From positions 620,001-684,000 of the forward strand of contig NC_017934.1 of NCBI RefSeq assembly GCF_000147715.2: a stretch of 64,000 nt of DNA. The letters run 5' to 3'. The translations under genes and the position numbers were made by a program. Of the stretch, positions 26,340-35,629 are shown one piece after another. Under the pieces are notes generated by a model. That model did not search any database. It was not told the DNA's origin and saw only the letters and a list, made by a program, of their open reading frames with translations. Position 1 is the first letter of the stretch, and each line of letters opens with the position of its first letter. Origin of the DNA: Mesotoga prima MesG1.Ag.4.2 (lineage in GTDB: Bacteria > Thermotogota > Thermotogae > Petrotogales > Kosmotogaceae).

Positions 26340-28058
26340 CTACTTCTTTTCGTATGATGTTGGCCCATCGGCCCAGCCAGTTTCGTCCAACCATTCTTTG
26401 GGGTAACCGGTTGGTTGAGCCATGTTCCCTTTTTCATTTATGAACCCATCATTATATCTCACAATGAGATACTCGGACAGTTTCCACCATGCTTCAACTA
26501 TTTCCTGGGAGTTTCTAGAGCAGAATCTCGCTAGATATCTGCCCGCTTCTTCGGGCTTTGTGAGAAGAATTTTTGTTATATGGGCTTCGATTTCCGGAAG
26601 ACGACTGAGTGATAGTGCTTCATACTTCTCTTGCATAAGTTTAATATCCTCGTGCATATAGCTATATTTCAATGCCGCCCAATTAGAAACGAAGTTGAAT
26701 GCCCACCAGGCGCTGTCTTTATTGAACTCCGAAGTGTCGCAGACTTGAATCGACTCAGGAAGATCGCTTACTCCTACGAAGAAAGGAATGAAACAAGTAT
26801 CGGCCGGTTTGTCGAGCCCGAGCCACATGATTCCACCAACCGGATCTGGAAGCCAATTTCTCGCTTGACAGACAAAAGCATAACCACAGTACGTAACCGA
26901 AATTGGTCTTTCCCATGCACCTCCAAGTTGGCGGGAAGGATCCCCCACGTCGCCCTGTCCGTCATAAGGACCGTAATATCTATCTGGATAACCGAACGGC
27001 CCGGCCGCGACGCCCTTTGTGAGATCAAACTCTGTTCCTTCGTAGTGATCCCTGTATAGATTCATCACATCACTGGCTGAGACCTTGTTGTCAGGCTTCA
27101 GCGAAAATGGATACTCTCGAGTGAACCCGTCTTCTACCCATGGAGACAGATTCATGCTTGGTGCCATGGACGAAAAAAGGCGCCACACTCTTCTAAGCGA
27201 GTAGTATGGATGGTTGTACTCACCCAGGCTAACGGTTCTCAACCAGTCTAGAGGGCCGTCTTTCGGATCCCACCATCCGAATTTCTCAGCGACTTCATGA
27301 AGGGTTTCTCCATAAAGAAAATCGGGATTTTCAGTATCGATTTCCCTTATTCTAAACTGATTTGCCGCAACGAAGACCTCTCCATCGGGTACTCTCCTTG
27401 CGACCCAAAGACCTCCGGTTCCCTCGGGAGAGGGAGCCATTTCGATAACCCAAGCTTCATTAGGGTCTGCAACGGGCAGAGTCTCTCCCGTTCCGTAGTA
27501 TCCATATTTCTCAATCAAGTAGCCAATCAACTCAACAGCTTCACGAGCTGTCTTGCATCTCTCAAGGGCTACTCGAGAAAGCTCGGATGAGTAGAAAATT
27601 CTTTTGCCAGGTTCTGGACCGATCTGAATCTTAGCACCGTCGGTACATTCACCAAACATCAACTGATGTTCATTCATAATCCCATAAGACCCATCAAAAT
27701 AAGCGAAAGTATGATCTACTTGAGGGATCATTCCGATGGGAATTGAAAGGGGATACCCTGGAGTATCATATGCCGGAGCTCTATCAGACACGATTCTCGG
27801 ATAAATGAAGCTGTTGTACTGGTGAAATTCACCCATCGCGACTGCGGAGCAGTACACAGGTCTGAATGAGCCAGGTTCATGATCCTGAGCTGGTACATAT
27901 ACTATTCTCTGATCGGCCAGATCGTTATCGTCTGAATGAGCGACAATCATCGATCCATCTGCACTAGCACCTTTCGTTACAATCAAAGTCGTACAGGCCA
28001 TTGAACTACTCACAGAAACTAAAAGAAGAACAAGAAAACATTTTCCCAGAACTTTCAC
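26340..28058 (-). CDS. C69 family dipeptidase, exported
   Basis: 572 residues. A signal peptide (CFLVLLLVSVSSSMA) ends directly before Cys22 in CTTLIVTKGASADGSMIVAH, so cleavage would expose Cys22 as the N-terminal nucleophile of peptidase family C69 (U34). Further marks are HSDDNDLADQRIVYVPA, YGIMNEHQLMFGECTDGAK and DPNEAWVIEMAP. These enzymes cleave dipeptides with broad specificity. The full family length is present. The start is GTG with GAGGTGAGGTG upstream. An exported form suggests peptide scavenging in the periplasm or toga space. Confidence 0.92.
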   Translation of the reverse strand: MKVLGKCFLVLLLVSVSSSMACTTLIVTKGASADGSMIVAHSDDNDLADQRIVYVPAQDHEPGSFRPVYCSAVAMGEFHQYNSFIYPRIVSDRAPAYDTPGYPLSIPIGMIPQVDHTFAYFDGSYGIMNEHQLMFGECTDGAKIQIGPEPGKRIFYSSELSRVALERCKTAREAVELIGYLIEKYGYYGTGETLPVADPNEAWVIEMAPSPEGTGGLWVARRVPDGEVFVAANQFRIREIDTENPDFLYGETLHEVAEKFGWWDPKDGPLDWLRTVSLGEYNHPYYSLRRVWRLFSSMAPSMNLSPWVEDGFTREYPFSLKPDNKVSASDVMNLYRDHYEGTEFDLTKGVAAGPFGYPDRYYGPYDGQGDVGDPSRQLGGAWERPISVTYCGYAFVCQARNWLPDPVGGIMWLGLDKPADTCFIPFFVGVSDLPESIQVCDTSEFNKDSAWWAFNFVSNWAALKYSYMHEDIKLMQEKYEALSLSRLPEIEAHITKILLTKPEEAGRYLARFCSRNSQEIVEAWWKLSEYLIVRYNDGFINEKGNMAQPTGYPKEWLDETGWADGPTSYEKK

Positions 28059-28661
28059 GGCACCTCACCTCTTCTCTCTTAAGAAAAATGGAGACTATTC
28101 CAGATAGAATAATCTTCAGGAATAATCTATGTGAGTCTCTAATCTCAAGCTCATCATTGGTGGAGAAGACGAAAATTCGGCTGATGAATCAAAGCATCTT
28201 CGAACCGATCGACTACATTTCTGTGTCGGCTGTGAGTCTTTCCAAACTGCTTCTTCCTAATGGGAGAAGGGGCAAACCAAACATAATCGTTTTTTGAAGA
28301 TGATTCCGAACCAGGTTTTTGAAATCTACACAACAATACTAAATCAAGACCATAAATCGAAGGCATTCTCAAATCTCGGATGTTTCAAATCTGTTTTGAT
28401 TCGACTGAACAGAGAATTGCGAAATCGATGGAACAAAAGGGAGTGAATCAAAGATCTCTGAGCGATTCTCCGTGCTCACGACTGATTCTTGTGACTTTGA
28501 TACTAATATACTCCCGCAGGTTCGAAATCCAAAGGAAAAATTGATTCTTTTTCTTTGCTCCGCACTCTCTTAGAAAGTGTTACTAAAATTCGACCGGTGA
28601 TAGTATATTTGAGCTATATTGAAAGTCAAATCACTTTGATTTTTGTTTAGGGAGGCACTTA
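28059..28661. other. Long intergenic region between dipeptidase and corA
   Basis: About 600 bases between divergent genes. No supported gene is present, and the plus-strand frame reaching to 28297 has no coding character. It must hold two promoters. Near corA, AAATCA-CTT-TGATTT at about 28627-28641 is a short inverted repeat that could be an operator, and GATAGTATAT upstream is a possible -10 element. Neither is strong. Confidence 0.45.
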
Positions 28662-29726
28662 ATGGATCGAAAGGGAATTTTCAGGAAGAGAAAACCGCCG
28701 CTCGGTTCCGTTCCTGGGACTCTTAGTATAGATGAAGAATCACCATTTCCAAAGATCAGTCTCATTGAATTTGACAGAGATTACTTGAAAGAAGAAATAA
28801 TTCGAAACGTAGAGAATCTGGCGTCGGTCATCTCCGCTACCGACAGAGTCCACTGGATTGATGTGCAGGGATTAGGAGACGAAGCGACAATCCGAAAGCT
28901 GGGTGAAGTCTTTTCTCTCCACCCGCTGGCTCTCGAAGATATCACAAATGTTCCGCAGGTTGCAAAGGTTGAGGAGTATGACAATTGCTTGTTTGTTTGT
29001 CTTCCCATGATGCGAATGGAAGAAGATTCAGTTGTTTATGAACAGATGAGTCTCTTCTTGGGCGAGACTTTTGTACTTACGTTCCAGGAGAGGTACGGGG
29101 ACGTTCTCGACCCCGTTAGAAACAGAATGCGGAGGAACTCAAGAATAAGAAGTATGGACAACGATTACACTGCATATGCAATATTGGACACAATCGTGGA
29201 TAACTACTTTCCAGTCTTGCAAAGTATCGGCAGTGAACTTGAAAAACTTGAAGAAGAGTTAGTTGAGAGCATCTCCAGAGAAAAGCTTAAGGATCTATAT
29301 CTAATGAAGCAAAAATTAGCCCAATTGAGAAGGCTTGTGTGGCCTACCAAAGATGTTATAGGGCGAATCTCCAGAGAAGAAAGCGAGTACTTCAAAGATC
29401 AGACTGTTCTTTATCTTAGAGATGTTTACGATCACATAATTCAGTCACTGGATATGCTTGATATCAGCAGAGAGCTCTCGTCAGAGCTCATGAACTTATA
29501 CCTCTCTTCCACAAGTAACAGATTGAATGAAATAATGAAAGTGCTGACAATTATCTCCACTATCTTCATACCACTATCCTTTATCGTCGGAATCTATGGG
29601 ATGAATTTCGTTTACATGCCAGAGCTTTCCTTAAAGTGGGGATATCCCGTTGTTCTTATTGTCATGGGTGTAGTGGTTTTCATAATGCTCTTGTTCATAC
29701 GCAGAAAGGGATGGTTCAGGAAATGA
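28662..29726 (+). CDS. corA: CorA-type Mg2+/Co2+ transporter
   Basis: 354 residues. A long soluble N-terminal alpha/beta and coiled-coil part is followed by two C-terminal membrane helices, with the CorA signature IYGMNFVYMPEL between them near residue 310. LHPLALEDITNVPQVAKVEEYD near residue 90 is also typical. It conducts Mg2+ (and Co2+ or Ni2+) inward as a pentamer. Its length and layout match the structurally known T. maritima CorA. GGGAGGCACTTA precedes the ATG. Confidence 0.95.
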   Translation: MDRKGIFRKRKPPLGSVPGTLSIDEESPFPKISLIEFDRDYLKEEIIRNVENLASVISATDRVHWIDVQGLGDEATIRKLGEVFSLHPLALEDITNVPQVAKVEEYDNCLFVCLPMMRMEEDSVVYEQMSLFLGETFVLTFQERYGDVLDPVRNRMRRNSRIRSMDNDYTAYAILDTIVDNYFPVLQSIGSELEKLEEELVESISREKLKDLYLMKQKLAQLRRLVWPTKDVIGRISREESEYFKDQTVLYLRDVYDHIIQSLDMLDISRELSSELMNLYLSSTSNRLNEIMKVLTIISTIFIPLSFIVGIYGMNFVYMPELSLKWGYPVVLIVMGVVVFIMLLFIRRKGWFRK

Positions 29727-30058
29727 TTCCCCACTTGTAGTTATCTTTGTGGGCAAACTATTGGCAGGTCTTCCGGAAAGGGAGAAAAGTTCGCTTATAT
29801 GATATGGAGAGAACGCTTTCTATCACGAGAGGTTTTGTTGGATCATCTTGGGACGGATTTCAAAGAGAGATATACCCTTCTTGCGCAAGGGCTAGCGCTT
29901 ATTTATTAATCTAAGATATTTTCAGGTAGCTTGAGTATAATTTAGATCTTAACAAAGAACCTGTATCATTTCCGATTAAGCAAAAAACTAGATACTTCAT
30001 TTTGCCTTTGAGCCATTGGTTCACAATGTTATGCGAAGATCTCTGGCACGGCGTTCAT
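29727..30058. other. Intergenic stretch downstream of corA
   Basis: 332 bases between the ends of two convergent genes. No gene is supported. CTTGCGCAAG near 29880 is a short palindrome within CCCTTCTTGCGCAAGGG that might fold as a weak terminator. A plus-strand TATAAT near 29936 has no downstream gene in the same direction. Confidence 0.4.
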
Positions 30059-31738
30059 TCAGTCAAGAGAAAAGCCCTTTCCAACGAGAGAAAGGCAACA
30101 ATCTACAACATCGCCATCGTACAGCCTTCCGGCTCCCTCTGTAAGTTCAGTAATTGCTGTTGATGTTTCGTGAGCAGGTCTGTAAGGTCTGTGAGAAACG
30201 ATGGCTTCAAATACATCGGCAACGGTGACAATCCTGGTTTCAAAGGGAATGTCTTTGCCTTTCAAGCCATGGGGATAACCCGAGCCGTCTAATCTCTCAT
30301 GGTGCTTCCTGACAATGCTTGATATTGGCCAGGGCAGATCAATTCTTTCTAGCATTTTGAAACCGGCTTCGCTATGGCTCTGAATAAGGAACCACTCGTT
30401 TTCGGTGAGCCGGCCCGGCTTACTAAGAATTTCAGTTGGGACAGAAATCTTTCCAATATCATGAAGCAAAGCGCCTTCTCGCACCGTGTCTATTTGTTCC
30501 GGACCTAGACCCATCTCGGTAGCAATGGCTGTTGCAAGTTTGCTCACCCTTCTTTGATGACCTGCCGTGAAAGGGTCTCTTACTTCAACAACTGTAGAAA
30601 GAGTTTCTATAAGACCTCTAATAGTTTTTTGAGCGGATTCCTGAATCACATCTTCGAACTTGAGGCCACTTAGGCAGTATACGGTGGCCGTCACCTTTCC
30701 TGCTAGTGATGAATCTTCGATCCTCTTTACTGCGGCCTCGACCAAAACAGATTGTCCATTGCTTTTGTTTATAGAGAAGAGGTGTCTTTCACCAATTTCT
30801 TGACCCGCGGATGGTTTCTCGCTCCTCGAGTCAGACTGGTTTTCAAGAAAGTAGTTGATATTCTTTCCTATCAGGCCGCCTCTTTCTCTTCCTAACAGAA
30901 TTTCAGCCGCCTTGTTGACAAACACGATTTTTCCGTTTTCATCAACCGAAATCACCGCTTGATCGATAGTGCCTGCCAAGTACCTTGCCGACAACAGTTC
31001 CATTCGAAGATTCATTTCGGCGGAGACTTCTTTATGTACACTTATCAAATCTCGATCAGAAAGTGGCTTTATCAACACCTCTTCATAGAAGCCTTCTTCA
31101 GAAAGAAAAAGCGCTTCCTGTCTCCCGGTTCGGGCTACTCTTATGAGTGCCTTCAAGAATAGGTGGTCGGCCTTGCTCATTGGTCTATCCAGGGGTATGC
31201 CCTCTATTACTGGAAGTCGCGCCAGACGATTGATCTCAAATGCGAGGTTTTTTGCCGCCGGGATGATCTTTTCGCGAGACATATCAACAGTGAAAATAGC
31301 CATTCCAGAAGTATTCTCTTCAAAAGCTTTTTTGTAAACCCTGAAATGATCGATTTCCGAGAGGATACTGAATGACGTGTTCGAATGCATTGAATGAAGC
31401 GTTGAATGGTCATCTATTCCCTGGAAGAACGAAGACGCTGAGGTTTTCTCTCGTTTCGTGAACGATGAACCAATACTTAGACTATTGGTCCTTCTGAATA
31501 TCTTGATTTCATTGGAGTCGGATTTGTCTGAAGAAGAAGAGACTCTCCAAACTACTCCTTCGTCGTCAACGAAAATATCCTCGCAGTCGAAGAAGGCTTT
31601 GTATAGTTTGCCGATCAAGTCCCCAAAGTGCTTTTGTGAAACCGAGTTTTGGAAGACTACTCTACCATTCTTGTTAACAACTACGACCGCTTCATCGATA
31701 AGATCGAGACAAAATTGGGCTGAATCCTCCAAAGACAA
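30059..31738 (-). CDS. PAS-HD-GYP protein, probable cyclic-di-GMP phosphodiesterase
   Basis: 559 residues, no membrane segment. Residues 1-80 are PAS-like (DEAVVVVNKNGRVVFQNSV), residues 245-360 a clear PAS (VISVDENGKIVFVNKAAEIL), and residues 380-555 an HD-GYP domain with REGALLHDIGKISVPTEILS, HHERLDGSGYPHGLKGKD and VADVFEAIVSHRPYRPA. The HD pair and GYP triplet are intact, so hydrolysis of cyclic di-GMP (or a related dinucleotide) is likely. The start is a TTG at 31738 with poor ribosome site. It is a single-gene unit by spacing. Confidence 0.9.
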   Translation of the reverse strand: MSLEDSAQFCLDLIDEAVVVVNKNGRVVFQNSVSQKHFGDLIGKLYKAFFDCEDIFVDDEGVVWRVSSSSDKSDSNEIKIFRRTNSLSIGSSFTKREKTSASSFFQGIDDHSTLHSMHSNTSFSILSEIDHFRVYKKAFEENTSGMAIFTVDMSREKIIPAAKNLAFEINRLARLPVIEGIPLDRPMSKADHLFLKALIRVARTGRQEALFLSEEGFYEEVLIKPLSDRDLISVHKEVSAEMNLRMELLSARYLAGTIDQAVISVDENGKIVFVNKAAEILLGRERGGLIGKNINYFLENQSDSRSEKPSAGQEIGERHLFSINKSNGQSVLVEAAVKRIEDSSLAGKVTATVYCLSGLKFEDVIQESAQKTIRGLIETLSTVVEVRDPFTAGHQRRVSKLATAIATEMGLGPEQIDTVREGALLHDIGKISVPTEILSKPGRLTENEWFLIQSHSEAGFKMLERIDLPWPISSIVRKHHERLDGSGYPHGLKGKDIPFETRIVTVADVFEAIVSHRPYRPAHETSTAITELTEGAGRLYDGDVVDCCLSLVGKGFSLD

Positions 31739-31940
31739 AACTCATTCATCTCTCATTCTAAAGAAAAATAATAACAAACGTTGGTTCAAAAAATCTTCTC
31801 GCCTCTAATAATAACCAGTATTCATCTAATTCTAACACTATTCCAGCGTTTTTTGGAAAGAATAATCAACTGTTTGTTAATGACTTTCTCGTTTGAGTAA
31901 ACCATCGCACGTTCGATAAATAAATTTAGGCCTTTCTTGG

Positions 31941-32888
31941 TCATCTTTTTCCAGAGAAGAAGATCTCTTCTATGGCTAAAGCAACACCATCATCATTGTT
32001 TGATTGAGTCACATAATCGCAGACGGCCTTCACTTCTGGAAGAGCATTCTCTACAGCTACAGAAAGCCCGACTCTCTTTAGAAGGGGAATATCGGCATAG
32101 TGATCGCCGATAAATGCAACTTGCTGACTGGCAAGACCATGATAATTCAGGAAGTCATCGAGTGACAGCCCTTTAGAGACTGAGGCATTAAAAAGAGAAA
32201 GAAGTCCCCAGCTGTCAACCTTTGACGCTATTTCTAGACGAACAGCTGTGTCCTCCATTTGCGACCAATACACATCCAAAAAGCCTGCATCATCCGACGC
32301 TGATATGAACGAGAAGTTGAAGTCGCCAGTGTATTTAGACGTTAGCCTGCCTAAGATCTCTTTCAAAGATTCAAGATCGCCAGTGATGTCGAGTTGAAGA
32401 AGGTTCGCACTCTTAACTACTTCCGTAAGATCGTCCAGTCTCACTATTCTGTTTATGTTGCTTTCTAGGAATGGCAAGTAAGGACTAAGAGCAAAGTCGC
32501 CCACATGATACCAGTCAGGAATTTCAGAGGAATCCGTTCTAAGGAGGAGATGACAGTTCAGTATTGATGCAAGAGAAACTGAGTATTCCGTTATCTTTCT
32601 TTCTATGCATCGCATGAGGAAGATTTCTCCCTTTCCCTTTGCAAGAAAGGCTCCATTCTGAAGAGCGTGAGGACCCTCAATGTTTAGAACGTCCAGATAT
32701 TCACGAGCCATTAAGTAGTCACGTCCGGTAAAGATCGCTAGCTTTATTCCTTTTTCCTGAAGCCTCTCGATTGCATTCAAGGCTGATGCGGGAATTCTCT
32801 TGGAATTGTCAAGTAACGTCCCGTCTAGATCAAGAATCAGAGCTTTCAGTTTACTTGCATCGATTTCAGTGTGACCAGATCTTCTCAA
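31941..32888 (-). CDS. Cof-type HAD-superfamily phosphatase
   Basis: 315 residues. HAD motif I reads ALILDLDGTLLDNSKRIPAS near residue 16, motif II KLAIFTGRDYLMAREYL, motif III includes a conserved Lys (VSKGLSLDDFLNYHGL), and motif IV VAFIGDHYADIPLLKRVG. It has the C2-type cap of the Cof family, which dephosphorylates sugar phosphates and cofactors such as FMN or PLP. The TTG start overlaps the stop of the adenosyltransferase gene (TTGA), so the two are co-translated. Confidence 0.9.
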   Translation of the reverse strand: MRRSGHTEIDASKLKALILDLDGTLLDNSKRIPASALNAIERLQEKGIKLAIFTGRDYLMAREYLDVLNIEGPHALQNGAFLAKGKGEIFLMRCIERKITEYSVSLASILNCHLLLRTDSSEIPDWYHVGDFALSPYLPFLESNINRIVRLDDLTEVVKSANLLQLDITGDLESLKEILGRLTSKYTGDFNFSFISASDDAGFLDVYWSQMEDTAVRLEIASKVDSWGLLSLFNASVSKGLSLDDFLNYHGLASQQVAFIGDHYADIPLLKRVGLSVAVENALPEVKAVCDYVTQSNNDDGVALAIEEIFFSGKR

Positions 32889-33400
32889 TACTCAATTCCC
32901 TCCCTTGCCAAAACTCCTTTAGAATAATAGTGCTTGATTTCTCTCATCTCAGTAACAAGATCCGCTTCTCTAATTATCTCGGCTGGGGCATTCCTGCCGG
33001 TCAATACTAGTTCAACCTCTTTCGGTTTCGAAAGCATGAGTCTTCGGATGTCCATTGAAGATACCAACCTGTAATGAAAAGCAATAAAAATCTCATCGAG
33101 TATAACGACCCCGAATTCTCTGCTGGAGATTACTTCTCTAGATCTGGCAAGACCTTTTCTTGCAACCTCAAGATCCTTGGTTTCTGGATCTCTAATGATA
33201 AAACATTCCCTTCCGAACTGCTCGATGACGATATTTTCAATGTAGTTAGGCAAGGATAGCTCACTGTATCTCATTCCCTTTATGAACTGGCCTATGAAGA
33301 CTCTCTCACCTGCAAGAGCAGCTCTTACTGCAAGTCCAATTGCCGCCGTAGTCTTCCCTTTTCCGTTACCTGTGTAAATTTGCACAAAGCCCGTGTTCAT
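32885..33400 (-). CDS. cobO: Cob(I)yrinic acid a,c-diamide adenosyltransferase
   Basis: About 171 residues from the ATG at 33400, fixed by AAAGGAGG seven bases upstream. The open frame runs 42 codons further into AT-rich sequence. The P-loop VQIYTGNGKGKTTAAIGLAV at the N-terminus and EFGVVILDEI near residue 90 identify the CobA/CobO/BtuR family, which transfers adenosyl from ATP to the corrinoid cobalt. Other cobalamin genes are not nearby, suggesting corrinoid salvage. It is translationally coupled to the HAD gene. Confidence 0.92.
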   Translation of the reverse strand: MNTGFVQIYTGNGKGKTTAAIGLAVRAALAGERVFIGQFIKGMRYSELSLPNYIENIVIEQFGRECFIIRDPETKDLEVARKGLARSREVISSREFGVVILDEIFIAFHYRLVSSMDIRRLMLSKPKEVELVLTGRNAPAEIIREADLVTEMREIKHYYSKGVLAREGIEY

Positions 33401-33607
33401 TTCTGCCTCCTTTAGCTTCAGTATTCTATTGTACTTCATTGAAAGAATATGAATATTCTTCATCCTGCTAGAGTTACCAAGTTGGAATAAGGCCGCAACT
33501 ATGTGATAACTTCGTACATTTATCATTTTGGAGAAGACCCTTCTTCGATTTACAGTCGGTTGTCAGGTCTGATCCCGAAAAAGCAGCGGTTTTATTTATA
33601 GGAAGAT

Positions 33608-33623
33608 TGTGAACTAAATCACA
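33608..33623. promoter_or_regulatory. Perfect TGTGA-N6-TCACA palindrome upstream of the sulfur operon
   Basis: TGTGAACTAAATCACA is a 5-6-5 inverted repeat identical in form to CRP/FNR-family half sites. It lies 16 bases before the tusA start and directly before the ribosome site AGGAGGTG, where a bound protein would block transcription or translation. Candidates are a CRP/FNR-type regulator encoded elsewhere or the ArsR-TusA protein of this operon. No good -35/-10 pair was found beside it. Confidence 0.6.
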
Positions 33624-33639
33624 TTAAGGAGGTGCCAAG

Positions 33640-33879
33640 ATGGCAAAGTATGAAGTAACAAAATCAGTTGATGTAAGAGGAGAAGTCTGCCCGGTTCCTG
33701 ATGTTGAAACAAAAAGAGCGTTAAAGAAGATGAAATCAGGAGAAATCCTGGAGGTTTGGATTGACTACGCAATGTCAAAGGAAAGAATTCCGGAAGCGGT
33801 TAAAAGTATGGGACACGAAGTTCTCGAAATCGAGGAAGTTGGGAACAGCGAGTGGAAGATATACATCAAGGTAAAGTGA
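33640..33879 (+). CDS. tusA: TusA-family sulfurtransferase
   Basis: 79 residues, single TusA domain. VDVRGEVCPVPDVETKRALK contains the CPxP motif, with Cys17 expected to carry persulfide sulfur. EWKIYIKVK ends the fold. TusA proteins hand sulfane sulfur to partners such as DsrEFH/TusBCD and are often encoded beside YeeE/YedE transporters, as here. It is the first gene of a seven-gene run, with 18 bases to the next. The strong AGGAGGTG ribosome site suggests high expression. Confidence 0.92.
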   Translation: MAKYEVTKSVDVRGEVCPVPDVETKRALKKMKSGEILEVWIDYAMSKERIPEAVKSMGHEVLEIEEVGNSEWKIYIKVK

Positions 33880-33897
33880 AAAAAGGGGTGAGATGAC

Positions 33898-34887
33898 ATG
33901 GCCTGGACGGGTCTCTTAGTTGGTCTCGCTTTTGGAATCATTCTTCAGAGAGGAAGAGTGTGTTTCAACTCAGCTTTTAGAGATGTTTTGCTATTCAAGG
34001 ATAACTACCTTTGGAAATTAGGTTTTCTTGCTGTTGGCCTGCAAATGATCACCGTTCTCTTTGTGGCACAAATGGGTTGGATAAAGATTGCTCCACCAAC
34101 TCTGAATCTCTTCGGCAACATTGTAGGGGCTTACGTATTTGGTCTGGGTATGGTTCTAGCCGGTGGCTGTGCATCTGGTGTAACCTACAGATCGGGAGAA
34201 GGAATGACGACTGCAATGATCGCTGCGGTTTTCTACGGAATTGGTGCAATGGCAATGCGGGGCGGAGTGTTTTCGCCCATAAGAACCTGGGCCTCTCAAT
34301 TTAACGTTTCCGTCGATGCCAATTCCTCTGTCTACCTTGACAAGGTTGGTCCAACTCTTGCGACGGTTCTCAATATCAATCCATGGATCCCTGCGGTGAT
34401 ACTGGCTGCTGTGCTTCTATGGTATACATTAGGGACAAAGACAACAGAAAGAAAAACTAAGTTCAACTGGAAGGTTGCCGCGGTTTCTCTGGCTATTCTC
34501 TCCCCCATTGCTTGGATAACAAGTGAGGCCGCGGGAAGAAACTACGGATTCGGCATCACCGGTGGCTGGGTCTCAATATTTGATTCTTACATCAGTAATC
34601 AGCCTCTTAGGTGGGACGGATTTGAAATAATCGGTATCATTATTGGCGCTCTCATCGCTTCACTTCTTGCCAAAGAGTTCAAACTGAGAATGCCCAAGAA
34701 TCCCAAGACTTATCTTGTTGTGATGATCGGCGGCACGATGATGGGAGCTGGAGCCAGTCTGGCAGGCGGTTGTAATATAGGTCATTTTCTTGCCGGTCTT
34801 CCAACTCTCGCAATCTCTTCTATAATCGCTAGTGTGTTCTTGATACTTGGCAACTGGACAATGGCCTATATACTATACAGAAAGTGA
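33898..34887 (+). CDS. YeeE/YedE family sulfur-compound (thiosulfate-type) transporter
   Basis: 329 residues with about nine to ten membrane helices in two related halves. Conserved family cysteines are visible in RGRVCFNSAFRD (near residue 22), LAGGCASGVTYRSGEG (near 91) and LAGGCNIGHFLAG (near 293), matching the pattern of the thiosulfate transporter TsuA, where such Cys contact the substrate. It should import thiosulfate or a similar sulfane compound and deliver it to the neighbouring TusA. The spacing to both neighbours is 10-18 bases. Confidence 0.9.
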   Translation: MAWTGLLVGLAFGIILQRGRVCFNSAFRDVLLFKDNYLWKLGFLAVGLQMITVLFVAQMGWIKIAPPTLNLFGNIVGAYVFGLGMVLAGGCASGVTYRSGEGMTTAMIAAVFYGIGAMAMRGGVFSPIRTWASQFNVSVDANSSVYLDKVGPTLATVLNINPWIPAVILAAVLLWYTLGTKTTERKTKFNWKVAAVSLAILSPIAWITSEAAGRNYGFGITGGWVSIFDSYISNQPLRWDGFEIIGIIIGALIASLLAKEFKLRMPKNPKTYLVVMIGGTMMGAGASLAGGCNIGHFLAGLPTLAISSIIASVFLILGNWTMAYILYRK

Positions 34888-34897
34888 GGCGTCTCTT

Positions 34898-35254
34898 TTG
34901 AGAATAACAATTCAAGTTTTCGCACCACCTTACTCATATGAGGATCTTGATTCAGCAATAAAGATTGCTGAAGCCGGCCTTAACAAGGGACATGAAGTTA
35001 CGATATTTCTATTTGCAGACTCAATCCTTTCTATAAACAGTAAGGTCAAGCCTATAAGAGTAGACAGAGATATCCCCAGAAAATTGGAATCTATGATAAA
35101 AGAAAAAGGTTTGAAAGTTGAGATCTGTGGAATATGCATGGACTACAGAGGTGTAACCAAAGATATGATTATCGAAGGTTCGAATCCCAGTGGTCTTCCC
35201 GAACTGGCTTCACTGATTTTCAACAGTGACAGGTTTGTTAACCTGATGGCGTGA
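34898..35254 (+). CDS. DsrE-family protein
   Basis: 118 residues from the TTG at 34898, chosen for GTGAGGC eight bases upstream. The open frame begins earlier inside the transporter gene. The fold pattern TIQVFAPPYSYEDLDSAIKI and VTIFLFADSIL is DsrE/TusD-like, and the expected active Cys lies in VEICGICMDYRGV (two Cys, residues near 78 and 81). DsrE proteins carry persulfide sulfur in DsrEFH or TusBCD complexes. It is third in the operon, followed by DsrF- and DsrH-like genes, giving a complete three-subunit relay. Confidence 0.82.
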   Translation: MRITIQVFAPPYSYEDLDSAIKIAEAGLNKGHEVTIFLFADSILSINSKVKPIRVDRDIPRKLESMIKEKGLKVEICGICMDYRGVTKDMIIEGSNPSGLPELASLIFNSDRFVNLMA

Positions 35255-35262
35255 GGTGCTTT

Positions 35263-35619
35263 ATGGATAAGAAGATACTTTTCGTTGTATATCAGGCGCC
35301 AGCAGGCTCTATATGGGTGAACGAAGCATTTAGAACTGCGTTCGGAATGTATGGCGAGGATATTGAACCATCCGTTCTCCTAATGGAAGAGGCAACTGTT
35401 GCTCTTTCAAAGAAAACTAAGCCTGAATGTCTTGGCCTACTCTCGATTTCCATGTGTTTTAGGTTTATCAAGAGATACGAGACTGCGGTATACGGTGTCA
35501 GAGAACATGTGGAGAGATTCAAAGTTAAGGAGATCGAAGAAAGCTTCAATGCAAAGCTGATTGGAGAAGCTGATCTTGGAGACTTCTTCCACGATTTTGA
35601 CAACGTAGTATTTATGTGA
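35263..35619 (+). CDS. DsrF/TusC-like protein
   Basis: 118 residues from the ATG at 35263 with GAGGTG upstream. The pattern KKILFVVYQAPAGSIWVNEAFRTAFG, then VLLMEEATVAL and KLIGEADLGDFFHDFDNVVFM resembles the DsrF/TusC subunit of the sulfur relay heterohexamer, which usually has no essential catalytic Cys. Assignment to DsrF rather than DsrE rests mainly on gene order E-F-H. It lies 8 bases from the DsrE-like gene. Confidence 0.72.
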   Translation: MDKKILFVVYQAPAGSIWVNEAFRTAFGMYGEDIEPSVLLMEEATVALSKKTKPECLGLLSISMCFRFIKRYETAVYGVREHVERFKVKEIEESFNAKLIGEADLGDFFHDFDNVVFM

Positions 35620-35629
35620 GGTGTCTGGT

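Noticed and set aside
29930-29945. Plus-strand TATAAT in the gap between corA and the HD-GYP gene
   Set aside because: No -35 element at a proper distance and the next gene is on the other strand.
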